The notes beneath the pieces are model-generated. The model was given only the letters and a program-made list of their open reading frames with translations, was not told where the DNA came from and made no database searches. Positions 1-8,343 of a stretch of DNA of 64,000 bases are shown piece after piece. This DNA comes from Eggerthella sp. CAG:298. GTDB lineage: Bacteria; Actinomycetota; Coriobacteriia; Coriobacteriales; Eggerthellaceae. The stretch lies in the NCBI GenBank assembly GCA_000435675.1, contig FR895150.1:77487-141486 (forward strand), written 5' to 3'. Numbering within the stretch: position 1 is the stretch's first letter; every line of letters begins with the position of its first letter. The position numbers were made by a program, and so were the translations under genes.

Positions 1-1
1 G

Positions 2-559
2 AATTACGGCCGTGTGCTTTTGCCAGGGCTGGCGATCCTCATCTTCATCTGGGTCTGTAATTCGATCCCCTTCGATGCAGCACGCAGCCTGAATGCGCTC
101 ATGTATGTGGTGCGCATCTCGCTCGTTATCGTGGCGAGCTTCGTGATCACTTTCACGACCACTTCCACGCAGTTGACCGATGCGCTCGCATCCATCTTGC
201 GCCCTTTGCGCGCGCTCAAGGTGCCGGTCGATGACATTGCGTTCACGCTCAGTTTGGCGCTGCGGTTCATTCCGCTGCTGTTCGAGCAGCTTGGGCAGAT
301 CAAGATCGCGCAGACTTCACGCGGGGCTCAGTTTGGATCGGGCTCCTTATGGAAGCGTCTGAAGACTTGGATGGTGGTGCTCATTCCGCTCTTCATCGGC
401 TTCTTTCGTCAGGCAGATTCGGTGGCAGAAGCCATGGATGCTCGTTGTTATGGGGTGGGAGAACGCACGAGCCTGAACGCACAAGCGATGCGCGCGGGCG
501 CTTGGGCGTTGCTTGTGGTGGCGCTCATAGCCTGCGTTCTATGCGTGCTGTTCCTCTGA
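2..559 (+). CDS. ECF transporter T component (EcfT/CbiQ/BioN family), 5' partial
   Basis: The frame is open to the left edge, so the start lies outside the window. The visible 185 or so residues hold several hydrophobic segments. Near the C-terminus are the cytoplasmic coupling motifs of EcfT proteins, an 'SRGAQF' stretch followed by 'AMDARCYG', which contact the ATPase subunits of energy-coupling factor transporters. It should be an integral membrane subunit for vitamin or metal uptake. The partner ATPase and S genes would lie upstream, unseen, so the substrate is unknown. A second, complete EcfT is encoded near 35.0-35.8 kb and carries the same motif pair, so the genome has at least two ECF modules. 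Confidence 0.85.
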   Translation, partial: NYGRVLLPGLAILIFIWVCNSIPFDAARSLNALMYVVRISLVIVASFVITFTTTSTQLTDALASILRPLRALKVPVDDIAFTLSLALRFIPLLFEQLGQIKIAQTSRGAQFGSGSLWKRLKTWMVVLIPLFIGFFRQADSVAEAMDARCYGVGERTSLNAQAMRAGAWALLVVALIACVLCVLFL

Positions 560-686
560 GGCATCTTTGGTAGCAGTGATAGCGGAGCGCTCCTTCTTAC
601 GCGTTCTGCAGGAATGCATTCCATCCACAAAATGTTGTGCCTCCTTGTCCAATAAGGCACATGTTACGCTGGTTCGCGTCGCATGA

Positions 687-2039
<1,353 letters not shown>

Positions 2040-2106
2040 TCATGCGCGCATGCCAGCAGTCGTGCTGAACACTGTCTAGCTGCAGAGCAGACTTGCAAAG
2101 ACGATC

Positions 2107-2142
2107 AAAGGATCAGTGCTCAAAGGGCGCTGGTCCTTTTTT
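2107..2142 (+). terminator. Rho-independent terminator after eno
   Basis: A stem of about 14 bp with some G-U pairs (AAAGGATCAGTGCT paired with GGCGCTGGTCCTTT) is followed by a run of six T. It lies 67 bp after the enolase stop and before alr. Confidence 0.75.
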
Positions 2143-2261
2143 GTTGGAGCACGGTCGAGGCTTTCATCATGCGCGAACTTTTTTCATCCGCAGCCGTTGC
2201 CTCTGCGGTTCGCTGCGCACGAGCGGGTATACTACAAGAAGAAACGACAAAAGGATCGCTT

Positions 2262-3539
2262 GTGGACGTATCTTTCAACGGCTTTACCGCCCATTCATTC
2301 AAGAACCGCAATGGTGGCTATCAGTACTCGCGCAACATCGAAGCGCAGGAGGATGCCAAGAACGAGGGCTTCAGCGAGGAAGCGCTCGCGCGCATTCCCG
2401 AGAAGGATCGTCGTTGGTCGTGGGTCGAGGTAAGCCGCAGCGCCATCCAGTACAACGTTTCCGAAACGCGCCGATTGCTCGGGCAGCGTTGCCGTCTTAT
2501 GGCGGTGGTGAAGGCTGATGCCTATGGCCATGGAGCCAACGAGGTGGCGAAGATCGCGACGGCTGCGGGTGCATCGTATTTGGGTGTGGCAACGGTGGAC
2601 GAAGGCATCGAGCTGCGCAAGGCGGATTTCCGCGAACCCATCCTGCTTCTGGCGGAGCCGCCCATCGAAAGCGTGCCGCTGCTTTTGCACTATCGTATTA
2701 TCCCTTCGGTATACACGTCCGACTTCGCGATCAACTACGCCGAGATCGCCGACGCGCATAACCTGAAAGCACCGTTTCACCTGGCCATCAACACGGGCAT
2801 GAATCGCATTGGCGTGCGTCACGATCAGGTGGTCGAGTTCATCTCGCAGATCAGCTTCCATCGAGCGCTCGATCTGCAGGGGTGCTTCACGCATTTCGCA
2901 ACCGCCGATGCTGCCGAAACGCTCGATTTCCAGATCCAGATCAACCGTTTCGTCGAGAGCATGCGCGCGCTCGAGGCCGCGGGCATCAGCCCTGGCATCG
3001 TGCACTGCGACAATTCGGCGGCCATCTATCGCTTCCCAAAAACGCATTTCGACATGGCGCGCTTGGGCATTTCGCTCTACGGCTACCAGCCAGCGAACGA
3101 CACGCATCGCATCATCACACTGCGTCCCGCCATGAGCGTGTTCGCGCGCATCACGAACGTTATGCAGGTTCCGATGAGCGAAGGCGTGAGCTACGGCATG
3201 AACTATCGCAGCCCTGGCAGCGTGAAGATCTGCACGGTGCCCCTTGGGTATGCCGATGGCCTCATCCGCTTGCTTTCGGGCCAGATCAAGTTCGCCTATA
3301 AGGATCGCGCCGTGGCGCAGGTGGGCAACATCTGCATGGATCAGTGCATGTTCGAGGTCGACATTCGTTCGCGCGTGGGTCAGCCAACGCTCGATCCACA
3401 GATCGGCGATGTGGTGCAGATCGCGGGACCGAACGCGCATGTCGATACTTCGATCGATACGATGGCGCGCAAGGCGGGAACGATCCAGCACGAAGTAACG
3501 ATCGGGCTTTCCCATCGCATGCCGCGCTACTACGTATAA
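2262..3539 (+). CDS. alr: Alanine racemase
   Basis: PLP-dependent alanine racemase supplies D-alanine for peptidoglycan. The PLP-lysine motif 'VVKADAYGHG' lies at about residues 82-91. The catalytic tyrosine region 'GVSYGMNYRSPGS' lies near 310, and the 'GNICMDQCM' motif follows. I place the start at GTG 2262, preceded by AAAGGA with good spacing, giving 425 residues. The open frame extends upstream to 2169, but that part overlaps apparent promoter sequence. Even from 2262 there are about 45 residues before the conserved 'WSWVEVSRSAIQYNV' start of the fold, so the protein has an N-terminal extension of unknown role. Confidence 0.95.
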   Translation: MDVSFNGFTAHSFKNRNGGYQYSRNIEAQEDAKNEGFSEEALARIPEKDRRWSWVEVSRSAIQYNVSETRRLLGQRCRLMAVVKADAYGHGANEVAKIATAAGASYLGVATVDEGIELRKADFREPILLLAEPPIESVPLLLHYRIIPSVYTSDFAINYAEIADAHNLKAPFHLAINTGMNRIGVRHDQVVEFISQISFHRALDLQGCFTHFATADAAETLDFQIQINRFVESMRALEAAGISPGIVHCDNSAAIYRFPKTHFDMARLGISLYGYQPANDTHRIITLRPAMSVFARITNVMQVPMSEGVSYGMNYRSPGSVKICTVPLGYADGLIRLLSGQIKFAYKDRAVAQVGNICMDQCMFEVDIRSRVGQPTLDPQIGDVVQIAGPNAHVDTSIDTMARKAGTIQHEVTIGLSHRMPRYYV

Positions 3540-3629
3540 GCGCACAAGAAGCGGCAGAGGGGCAACGCGCCTGTTTCGTTTTGCGCCTTTGCTTCGCGTC
3601 GAGCTCTTATCTCTTTCAAGGAGCCAACC

Positions 3630-4310
3630 ATGAATGATGAAAAAGACCTGGTGACTAAGCATTTGCAGTACGCACAACCTCAGCCTGTGTCCGCGCGCAA
3701 GGCTGCGCCGATCGCGCCTGCTGAAACGCTCGATGAGCTGCGTGTTTTGGTGGAGGGGTGTACCAAGTGCGATCTGTGCGAAACGCGCACGAAGATCGTG
3801 TTCGGTTCCGGCAATCCGCACGCGCGTATTCTCGTGATTGGTGAGGCGCCTGGGAAGAACGAAGACTTGCAGGGCGAGCCGTTCGTGGGTGCAGCGGGGA
3901 AGTTTCTGAACGAACTGCTCGAGGACGCTGGTCTTAAGCGCGAGGATATCTTCATCGCGAACGTGCTCAAGTGCAGGCCGCCCGCAAACCGCAATCCTCA
4001 ACCGCACGAGATCGAGGCGTGCGCTCCGTATCTGCGTGCGCAGACCAAGATCATCAACCCCGATGTTATCGTCACGCTTGGCAATTTCGCCACGCAATTC
4101 ATCCTGCGTACGACGGTAGGCATCACGCGCTTGCGCGGCACTGTCCAGCAGGCAGGGCGCTTTCTGGTGCTGCCCACGTTCCATCCTGCGGCTGCGATCT
4201 ATGATCGTTCTAAGCGAGATGTGCTGATATCCGATTTTAAACAGGTGGGACAGATCGTGCGTGATAGAATGGCAGCGAGAAGTAAGGAACAAGAATCTTC
4301 AGCCGAATAG
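3630..4310 (+). CDS. Family 4 (Fe-S) uracil-DNA glycosylase
   Basis: This 226-residue enzyme removes uracil from DNA in base excision repair. It belongs to the iron-sulfur UDG class (family 4, UDGa), which binds a 4Fe-4S cluster. The likely cluster ligands are C44 and C47 ('GCTKCDLC') and C115 and C131 ('LKCRPP...EACAPY'). Motif 1, GEAPGKNED, starts at residue 71, and the 'HPAAAIY' motif is near 184. A good Shine-Dalgarno (AAGGAG) precedes ATG 3630. The first 35 residues look low-complexity and variable. Confidence 0.92.
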   Translation: MNDEKDLVTKHLQYAQPQPVSARKAAPIAPAETLDELRVLVEGCTKCDLCETRTKIVFGSGNPHARILVIGEAPGKNEDLQGEPFVGAAGKFLNELLEDAGLKREDIFIANVLKCRPPANRNPQPHEIEACAPYLRAQTKIINPDVIVTLGNFATQFILRTTVGITRLRGTVQQAGRFLVLPTFHPAAAIYDRSKRDVLISDFKQVGQIVRDRMAARSKEQESSAE

Positions 4311-4343
4311 TTGGCTCGAATCAAAGTAATTAAGGAGACTATC

Positions 4344-4574
4344 ATGGTAGAAAAATCCGATGTAGCTGCAGTGCTCGAACTTATCCGCCCCTCTCTTCAG
4401 GCCGATGGCGGCGATGTTGCGCTCGTCGATGTGAGCGACGATGGCGTGGTCACCGTTGAGCTGCAGGGCGCTTGCAAGGGTTGCCCCATGTCTCAGATGA
4501 CCTTGGCAAACGGTGTTGAGCGCATCCTGAAGGAGCGCATTCCGGGCGTTACTAAGGTTGTGCCGGCACAGTAG
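4344..4574 (+). CDS. NifU C-terminal domain Fe-S scaffold protein
   Basis: A 76-residue single-domain NifU/Nfu-type protein. The cluster-binding CxxC is C44 and C47 in 'GACKGCPMS', and the N-terminal 'IRPSLQADGGDV' is typical of the family. Such proteins carry or transfer nascent 4Fe-4S clusters. ATG 4344 is preceded by TAAGGAGA. An in-frame TTG at 4311 is possible but has no ribosome site. It lies 33 bp after the Fe-S glycosylase gene, so co-transcription with an Fe-S client is plausible. Confidence 0.92.
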   Translation: MVEKSDVAAVLELIRPSLQADGGDVALVDVSDDGVVTVELQGACKGCPMSQMTLANGVERILKERIPGVTKVVPAQ

Positions 4575-4595
4575 CAGTAGCAAACGTACGCACTG

Positions 4596-4623
4596 AAGCG
4601 CCGCCCTGTTGCGGCGCTTTTTC
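4596..4623 (+). terminator. Rho-independent terminator
   Basis: A perfect 9-bp stem (AAGCGCCGC with GCGGCGCTT) is followed by T residues. It ends the alr/UDG/nfu transcription block. Confidence 0.88.
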
Positions 4624-4644
4624 ATCTTGTGAAAGGTTTGTCCT

Positions 4645-4899
4645 ATGGCATTTTGTTGGGAAACACGCGGCTGCGACGAAGAGATGATGTCGCGCTGCCC
4701 GCACAATACACCTGGTGAACGCTGTCCGGCCGACTGTCATTTTGCTGCTTGCCATCGCCCTACGCATCACGTGACCATGGATCCTGCCCTCGTATTCCGC
4801 GTCGATCTCGACCGCGAACACTGCATGAAGGACATCTGCCAATTCTGCGAGTTCTTCCTTACGAACGCGCCCGTGCTGGAAAGTGAAACAGCCAAGTAG
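4645..4899 (+). CDS. Small cysteine-rich protein, unknown function
   Basis: I do not recognise this 84-residue protein. It has nine cysteines (C4, C10, C18, C27, C31, C36, C60, C65, C68) and several histidines (H20, H32, H37, H41, H42). These are spaced like metal or Fe-S ligands, for example 'RCPADCHFAAC' and 'CMKDICQFC'. GAAAGG lies upstream of ATG 4645, and codon use resembles its neighbours. It starts right after a terminator and precedes a Zn-ribbon gene. A redox or metal-binding role is inference only. Confidence 0.7.
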   Translation: MAFCWETRGCDEEMMSRCPHNTPGERCPADCHFAACHRPTHHVTMDPALVFRVDLDREHCMKDICQFCEFFLTNAPVLESETAK

Positions 4900-5016
4900 C
4901 GGTTCGGCATCAATCGGAAACTGACCTCTTGAATCGAGCGGAGTTCTTCGATAATGAAGGCACGCTCGATTGGCAGATACAACACCTGGTACGTAGCGCG
5001 TAAGAGGAGGTCAGCC

Positions 5017-5244
5017 ATGGATGATGTTCTAGTCAAATGCCCGAATTGCGGCATCAAGGATCTCGATCTGCGTGCGTATACGTCCATGATGGTCTTGAGC
5101 AATACGCAGGCACTCTTCACGGTATATTGCAATCATTGCAACCAAACCGTATCCACGGTGGCGAACATCCCTCCCGTGCTCTATCCCGATGTGTATCAGG
5201 CAGCTGCCGAAGTGGACGCCGGCATGGGACGTAAGGTCGAATAG
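5017..5244 (+). CDS. Small zinc-ribbon protein, unknown function
   Basis: A 75-residue protein with two CxxC knuckles, C8/C11 in 'KCPNCG' and C38/C41 in 'YCNHCN', a classic zinc ribbon. No other domain is present. ATG 5017 is chosen because AGGAGG at 5005-5010 precedes it; an upstream in-frame start at 4954 lacks such a site. It could bind nucleic acid or protein, but nothing in the sequence specifies a partner. Confidence 0.75.
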   Translation: MDDVLVKCPNCGIKDLDLRAYTSMMVLSNTQALFTVYCNHCNQTVSTVANIPPVLYPDVYQAAAEVDAGMGRKVE

Positions 5245-5369
5245 CACCTTGGCGCTCTGAGCGCGTGCTCACCCTTGAGTTCAGGCCATGATGGCCGCAA
5301 GGATCGCCTTCATGGCTCCATTTAGTTGGTGACCTTGGGAGCGTTCGGTTCAATGCTTATAATGGGAGC

Positions 5370-6206
5370 ATGCTCAACGATCTCTATCAAACACTTGACC
5401 CCATAGCTTTTTCGATCGGCCCGTTTTCGGCGCGCTGGTACGGCATTGCCTATGCGCTTGGCTTTTTGCTGGCGGCCGTGGTCATCTATTTCGTGGGCAA
5501 GCGTTGGAAGATGCGCTTCGATTTCGAGAACATCTGCGTGGTCATCATTTGCGCAATGGTGGGCGTGATCATCGGCGGGCGCTTGGGTTATGTGCTCGTT
5601 TACAATGGTCTCTTCTATGCGGCGCACCCGCTCGAGGTGCTGAACTTTGCGAATGGTGGCATGAGCTTCCACGGTGGCTTAGTAGGCGCGCTGCTTGCTG
5701 GCATCGTGGCGGCAAAGATCGTCAAGATGCCCTATCTTTCTTTGCTCGATGTGGCCATTATCGGCGTGCCGATCGGGCTGTTCTTCGGTCGTTGTGCGAA
5801 CTTCGTCAACGGTGAACTTTGGGGTGCACCCACCGATCTGCCTTGGGGTGTGGTGTTTGGCGGGTCGGCAGGAATGATGCCGCGCCATCCGAGTCAGCTC
5901 TATGAGGCGCTGCTTGAAGGAGTGGTGCTCTTCGCTATCTTGTTCGTGATGTCGTTCAAAAAGCCGCCCTTTCCGCGTGGAGCCTACATCGGCACCTTTT
6001 TGGTGGGCTATGGCATCTTCCGCTTTCTGATCGAATTCATTCGCCAGCCCGATGCCCAGATTGGTTACCTGCTTGGAGATTGGTTTACGATGGGGCAACT
6101 TCTTTCGATTCCGCTCGTTGTGGTGGGCGCGATTGTGCTTATATATGCCTGTGTAACGAAGCGGTCACAAGAGGGGCCGTATTCATTGGTGAATAAGGAG
6201 GAATAA
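5370..6206 (+). CDS. lgt: Prolipoprotein diacylglyceryl transferase
   Basis: This integral membrane enzyme transfers diacylglycerol to the lipobox cysteine of prolipoproteins. It has 278 residues and about seven hydrophobic segments. The Lgt signature GRCANFVNGE is at 140-149, and the conserved histidine region 'GMSFHGG' is around H101. It lies one nucleotide upstream of the superoxide reductase gene, so the two are almost certainly co-transcribed although functionally unrelated. At least one substrate-like lipoprotein is encoded at 13.9 kb. Confidence 0.96.
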   Translation: MLNDLYQTLDPIAFSIGPFSARWYGIAYALGFLLAAVVIYFVGKRWKMRFDFENICVVIICAMVGVIIGGRLGYVLVYNGLFYAAHPLEVLNFANGGMSFHGGLVGALLAGIVAAKIVKMPYLSLLDVAIIGVPIGLFFGRCANFVNGELWGAPTDLPWGVVFGGSAGMMPRHPSQLYEALLEGVVLFAILFVMSFKKPPFPRGAYIGTFLVGYGIFRFLIEFIRQPDAQIGYLLGDWFTMGQLLSIPLVVVGAIVLIYACVTKRSQEGPYSLVNKEE

Positions 6207-6207
6207 T

Positions 6208-6588
6208 ATGAAACTTCAATTCTTCAAATGTGAACATTGCGGCAATATCGCGGTGAAGCTTTTTGACGAAGGTCCAGCGCTGTTCTGCTGTGGCGAAAAG
6301 ATGAGCGAATTGGTGCCCGATAGCGTTGAGGCTTCTCACGAGAAGCACATTCCCGTTATCGATTTCGTTGATGGCGTGGTGCGCGTGAAGGTTGGCGAAG
6401 AGCCGCATCCTATGATCGATACGCACTGGATCACCATGATCGTGCTTGAGACGAACCGTGGCTTCCAGTATGCGAAGCTGAATCCTGGCGATGCGCCCGA
6501 GGCTGAATTCGCGCTTGCTCCTGGCGAGAACCCCATCGCGGCGTACGATTACTGCAACATCCATGGCCTGTGGGTCAAGGAGATGTAG
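6208..6588 (+). CDS. Desulfoferrodoxin-type superoxide reductase (2Fe-SOR)
   Basis: A 126-residue protein that reduces superoxide to hydrogen peroxide without making oxygen, as expected of an anaerobe. The N-terminal desulforedoxin-like iron site is C8, C11, C27 and C28. The catalytic neelaredoxin domain supplies H47, H67, H73, C116 and H119, with the 'EKHIP' pair at 45-46. All ligands are present, so both iron centres should form. The start has a strong AAGGAGG overlapping the end of lgt. Confidence 0.95.
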   Translation: MKLQFFKCEHCGNIAVKLFDEGPALFCCGEKMSELVPDSVEASHEKHIPVIDFVDGVVRVKVGEEPHPMIDTHWITMIVLETNRGFQYAKLNPGDAPEAEFALAPGENPIAAYDYCNIHGLWVKEM

Positions 6589-6656
6589 CCTGAAGCTGTG
6601 CTGAGCGTGAGGGCAAGCTGATGAGCAGCCATCATTCAAGTTCAAAATGCAGTATG

Positions 6657-6682
6657 GAAAGCCGATCCTCTGATCGGCTTTC
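6657..6682 (+). terminator. Terminator hairpin after superoxide reductase
   Basis: A perfect 11-bp stem (GAAAGCCGATC with GATCGGCTTTC) is followed by TTGCTTT. The T-run is interrupted, but the stem is strong and lies between two genes. Confidence 0.7.
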
Positions 6683-6762
6683 TTGCTTTGCGCGAATGAT
6701 TCGCTGCCTCAAAAAATGCGTGAGGCATTACGTATGGTGAAGAATTTCTATAAGATAGACAT

Positions 6763-8343
6763 ATGACAAAACGAAAGAAACAATCTGGTGTGAAGCGCGC
6801 GCGGCAAGAGGCTCGTCCAGTCGAGCTTCCTCGTGCTGACGAGCAGCCGACCGTGGCTATTGTTGGCGGAGGCGCTTCGGGTATCGCGGCGGCGTGTGCT
6901 GTTGCTGCATGTGCGCGTGCGACGCAAGCCACTGTACGCGTTGTTGTTATAGAAAAAGGCAGACGCATTGGGTCGTCCATCCTGCGCAGTGGCAATGGTC
7001 GCTGTAATTTTTCGCATGAGGATATGCGTCCTGTTCTGTTTAATCAACCCGCATTCGTTGAGCGGGTCTTTGATGCGCTCGAGGTGGCGTTCGCTGATTC
7101 TCCGCTAAAGACTTCGGGCGCTCCTGTGCGCAGTGCCTATGAGAATGCTGTTCTGCAATGGCTCACTTCGCTCGGTCTTGTTTGGCGTGAAGCGCCGCTT
7201 TCGGGCGGCGCGCTCTATCCGTTTTCGAACAAGGCTACCTCGGTGCTTGAAGTGCTTGAAGCAGAGCTCGATCGCTGCAACGTTGAGCGCTATTGCGGCA
7301 TTGCGGTTGCGCAGATCGCAAAACAGGAGAGTCGTTTCGTACTCGAACTGCAGCGTACCGAAGGTGGTTCGCAAGGGCGGGGTGGCGTCGCTGGTATGGA
7401 TACAAGCGACGTGGCTCCGGGCAGGCAAGAAACCTTTTCTGCTGACGTTGTTGTTTATGCTGCGGGTGGAGGTGCTTCTGCTCTTCACGAACAGGGTGTT
7501 CTCGCAGGCATCGAGCGTGTTGCTTGCCAATCTGTCTTAGGGCCGCTTGCCACCTCAACAGAGTTTCTTTCTGGTCTCGATGGTATTCGTGCGCGTGTCC
7601 GTTTGAACTGTGAGGCAAAAGGCTTTTCCGAAGAAGGCGAGCTGCTGTTTCGCCCGTATGGCATTTCTGGCATCGTGGTGTTCAATGCTTTGCGGTTCGT
7701 GGAGGCAGGCGATATCGTCTCGCTCGATTTCGTTCCTGAGCGCCCACTTGCTCGCTTGATCGACTTGCTGCAAGCGCGTGCTGCCTTTTTGGAGCAGCGC
7801 AACAGATCTGCCCCGACGGCACTCGATCTTTTGCGCGGGTTCTTCGTTCCTGAAGTGGCGCAAGTGATCACGCGCTATGCGGCAACGAATTATCTGGGTG
7901 TTGCGAGCGATCGACCGACGACAGAGATCGGGGCAGCACATTCGCTTGATGAAGCGATGATCGAAGCACTAGCAAAAGCGATCAAGTCATTCGAGCTTGA
8001 GGTTAAGGGTGTTGGCGATGCAGGCCAGTGCCAAGTGCAGCGTGGTGGATTCTGCTCAGGTAGCGTGAATGCCAAAACCATGGAAACACCTGCTGTTTCG
8101 GGTTTGTATCTCTGTGGTGAAGCGCTCGATGTCGATGCACCTTGTGGCGGCTATAACCTTCATTGGGCGTGGTCAAGCGGTCTTTTGGCGGGGCTTTCGA
8201 TCGCGCGCGACATGAATCTTCTGAAACGGAAGACCCCGCCCGTTCCTTTTGAAAGTGCCGATACGCGAAGAAAAGATGGTTCCGATGCAACCGATCAAGC
8301 TTGGCGTATCGCTGCATCAGCCCTGGAGCGTGAGTCGGCATGA
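6763..8343 (+). CDS. HI0933-like flavoprotein (BaiN/aminoacetone oxidase-like family)
   Basis: A 526-residue FAD-binding oxidoreductase of the HI0933/YhiN family. The dinucleotide motif 'VGGGASGIAAA' is near residue 30. 'SGNGRCNFSHE', the mid-protein 'YAAGGGA' motif and the C-terminal 'LYLCGEALDVDAPCGGYNL' region are characteristic. The biological reaction of this family is not settled, so no specific substrate is assigned. It overlaps the next flavoprotein gene by four bases (ATGA), showing translational coupling. The middle has a variable insertion around 210-230. Confidence 0.88.
   Translation: MTKRKKQSGVKRARQEARPVELPRADEQPTVAIVGGGASGIAAACAVAACARATQATVRVVVIEKGRRIGSSILRSGNGRCNFSHEDMRPVLFNQPAFVERVFDALEVAFADSPLKTSGAPVRSAYENAVLQWLTSLGLVWREAPLSGGALYPFSNKATSVLEVLEAELDRCNVERYCGIAVAQIAKQESRFVLELQRTEGGSQGRGGVAGMDTSDVAPGRQETFSADVVVYAAGGGASALHEQGVLAGIERVACQSVLGPLATSTEFLSGLDGIRARVRLNCEAKGFSEEGELLFRPYGISGIVVFNALRFVEAGDIVSLDFVPERPLARLIDLLQARAAFLEQRNRSAPTALDLLRGFFVPEVAQVITRYAATNYLGVASDRPTTEIGAAHSLDEAMIEALAKAIKSFELEVKGVGDAGQCQVQRGGFCSGSVNAKTMETPAVSGLYLCGEALDVDAPCGGYNLHWAWSSGLLAGLSIARDMNLLKRKTPPVPFESADTRRKDGSDATDQAWRIAASALERESA

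Noticed and set aside
2295..4292. A 665-codon open frame on the minus strand opposite alr and the glycosylase gene
   Set aside because: It is a shadow of two well-supported plus-strand genes. Its translation is rich in Arg, His and Asp with no recognisable domain, as expected from reading G/C-ending codons backwards.
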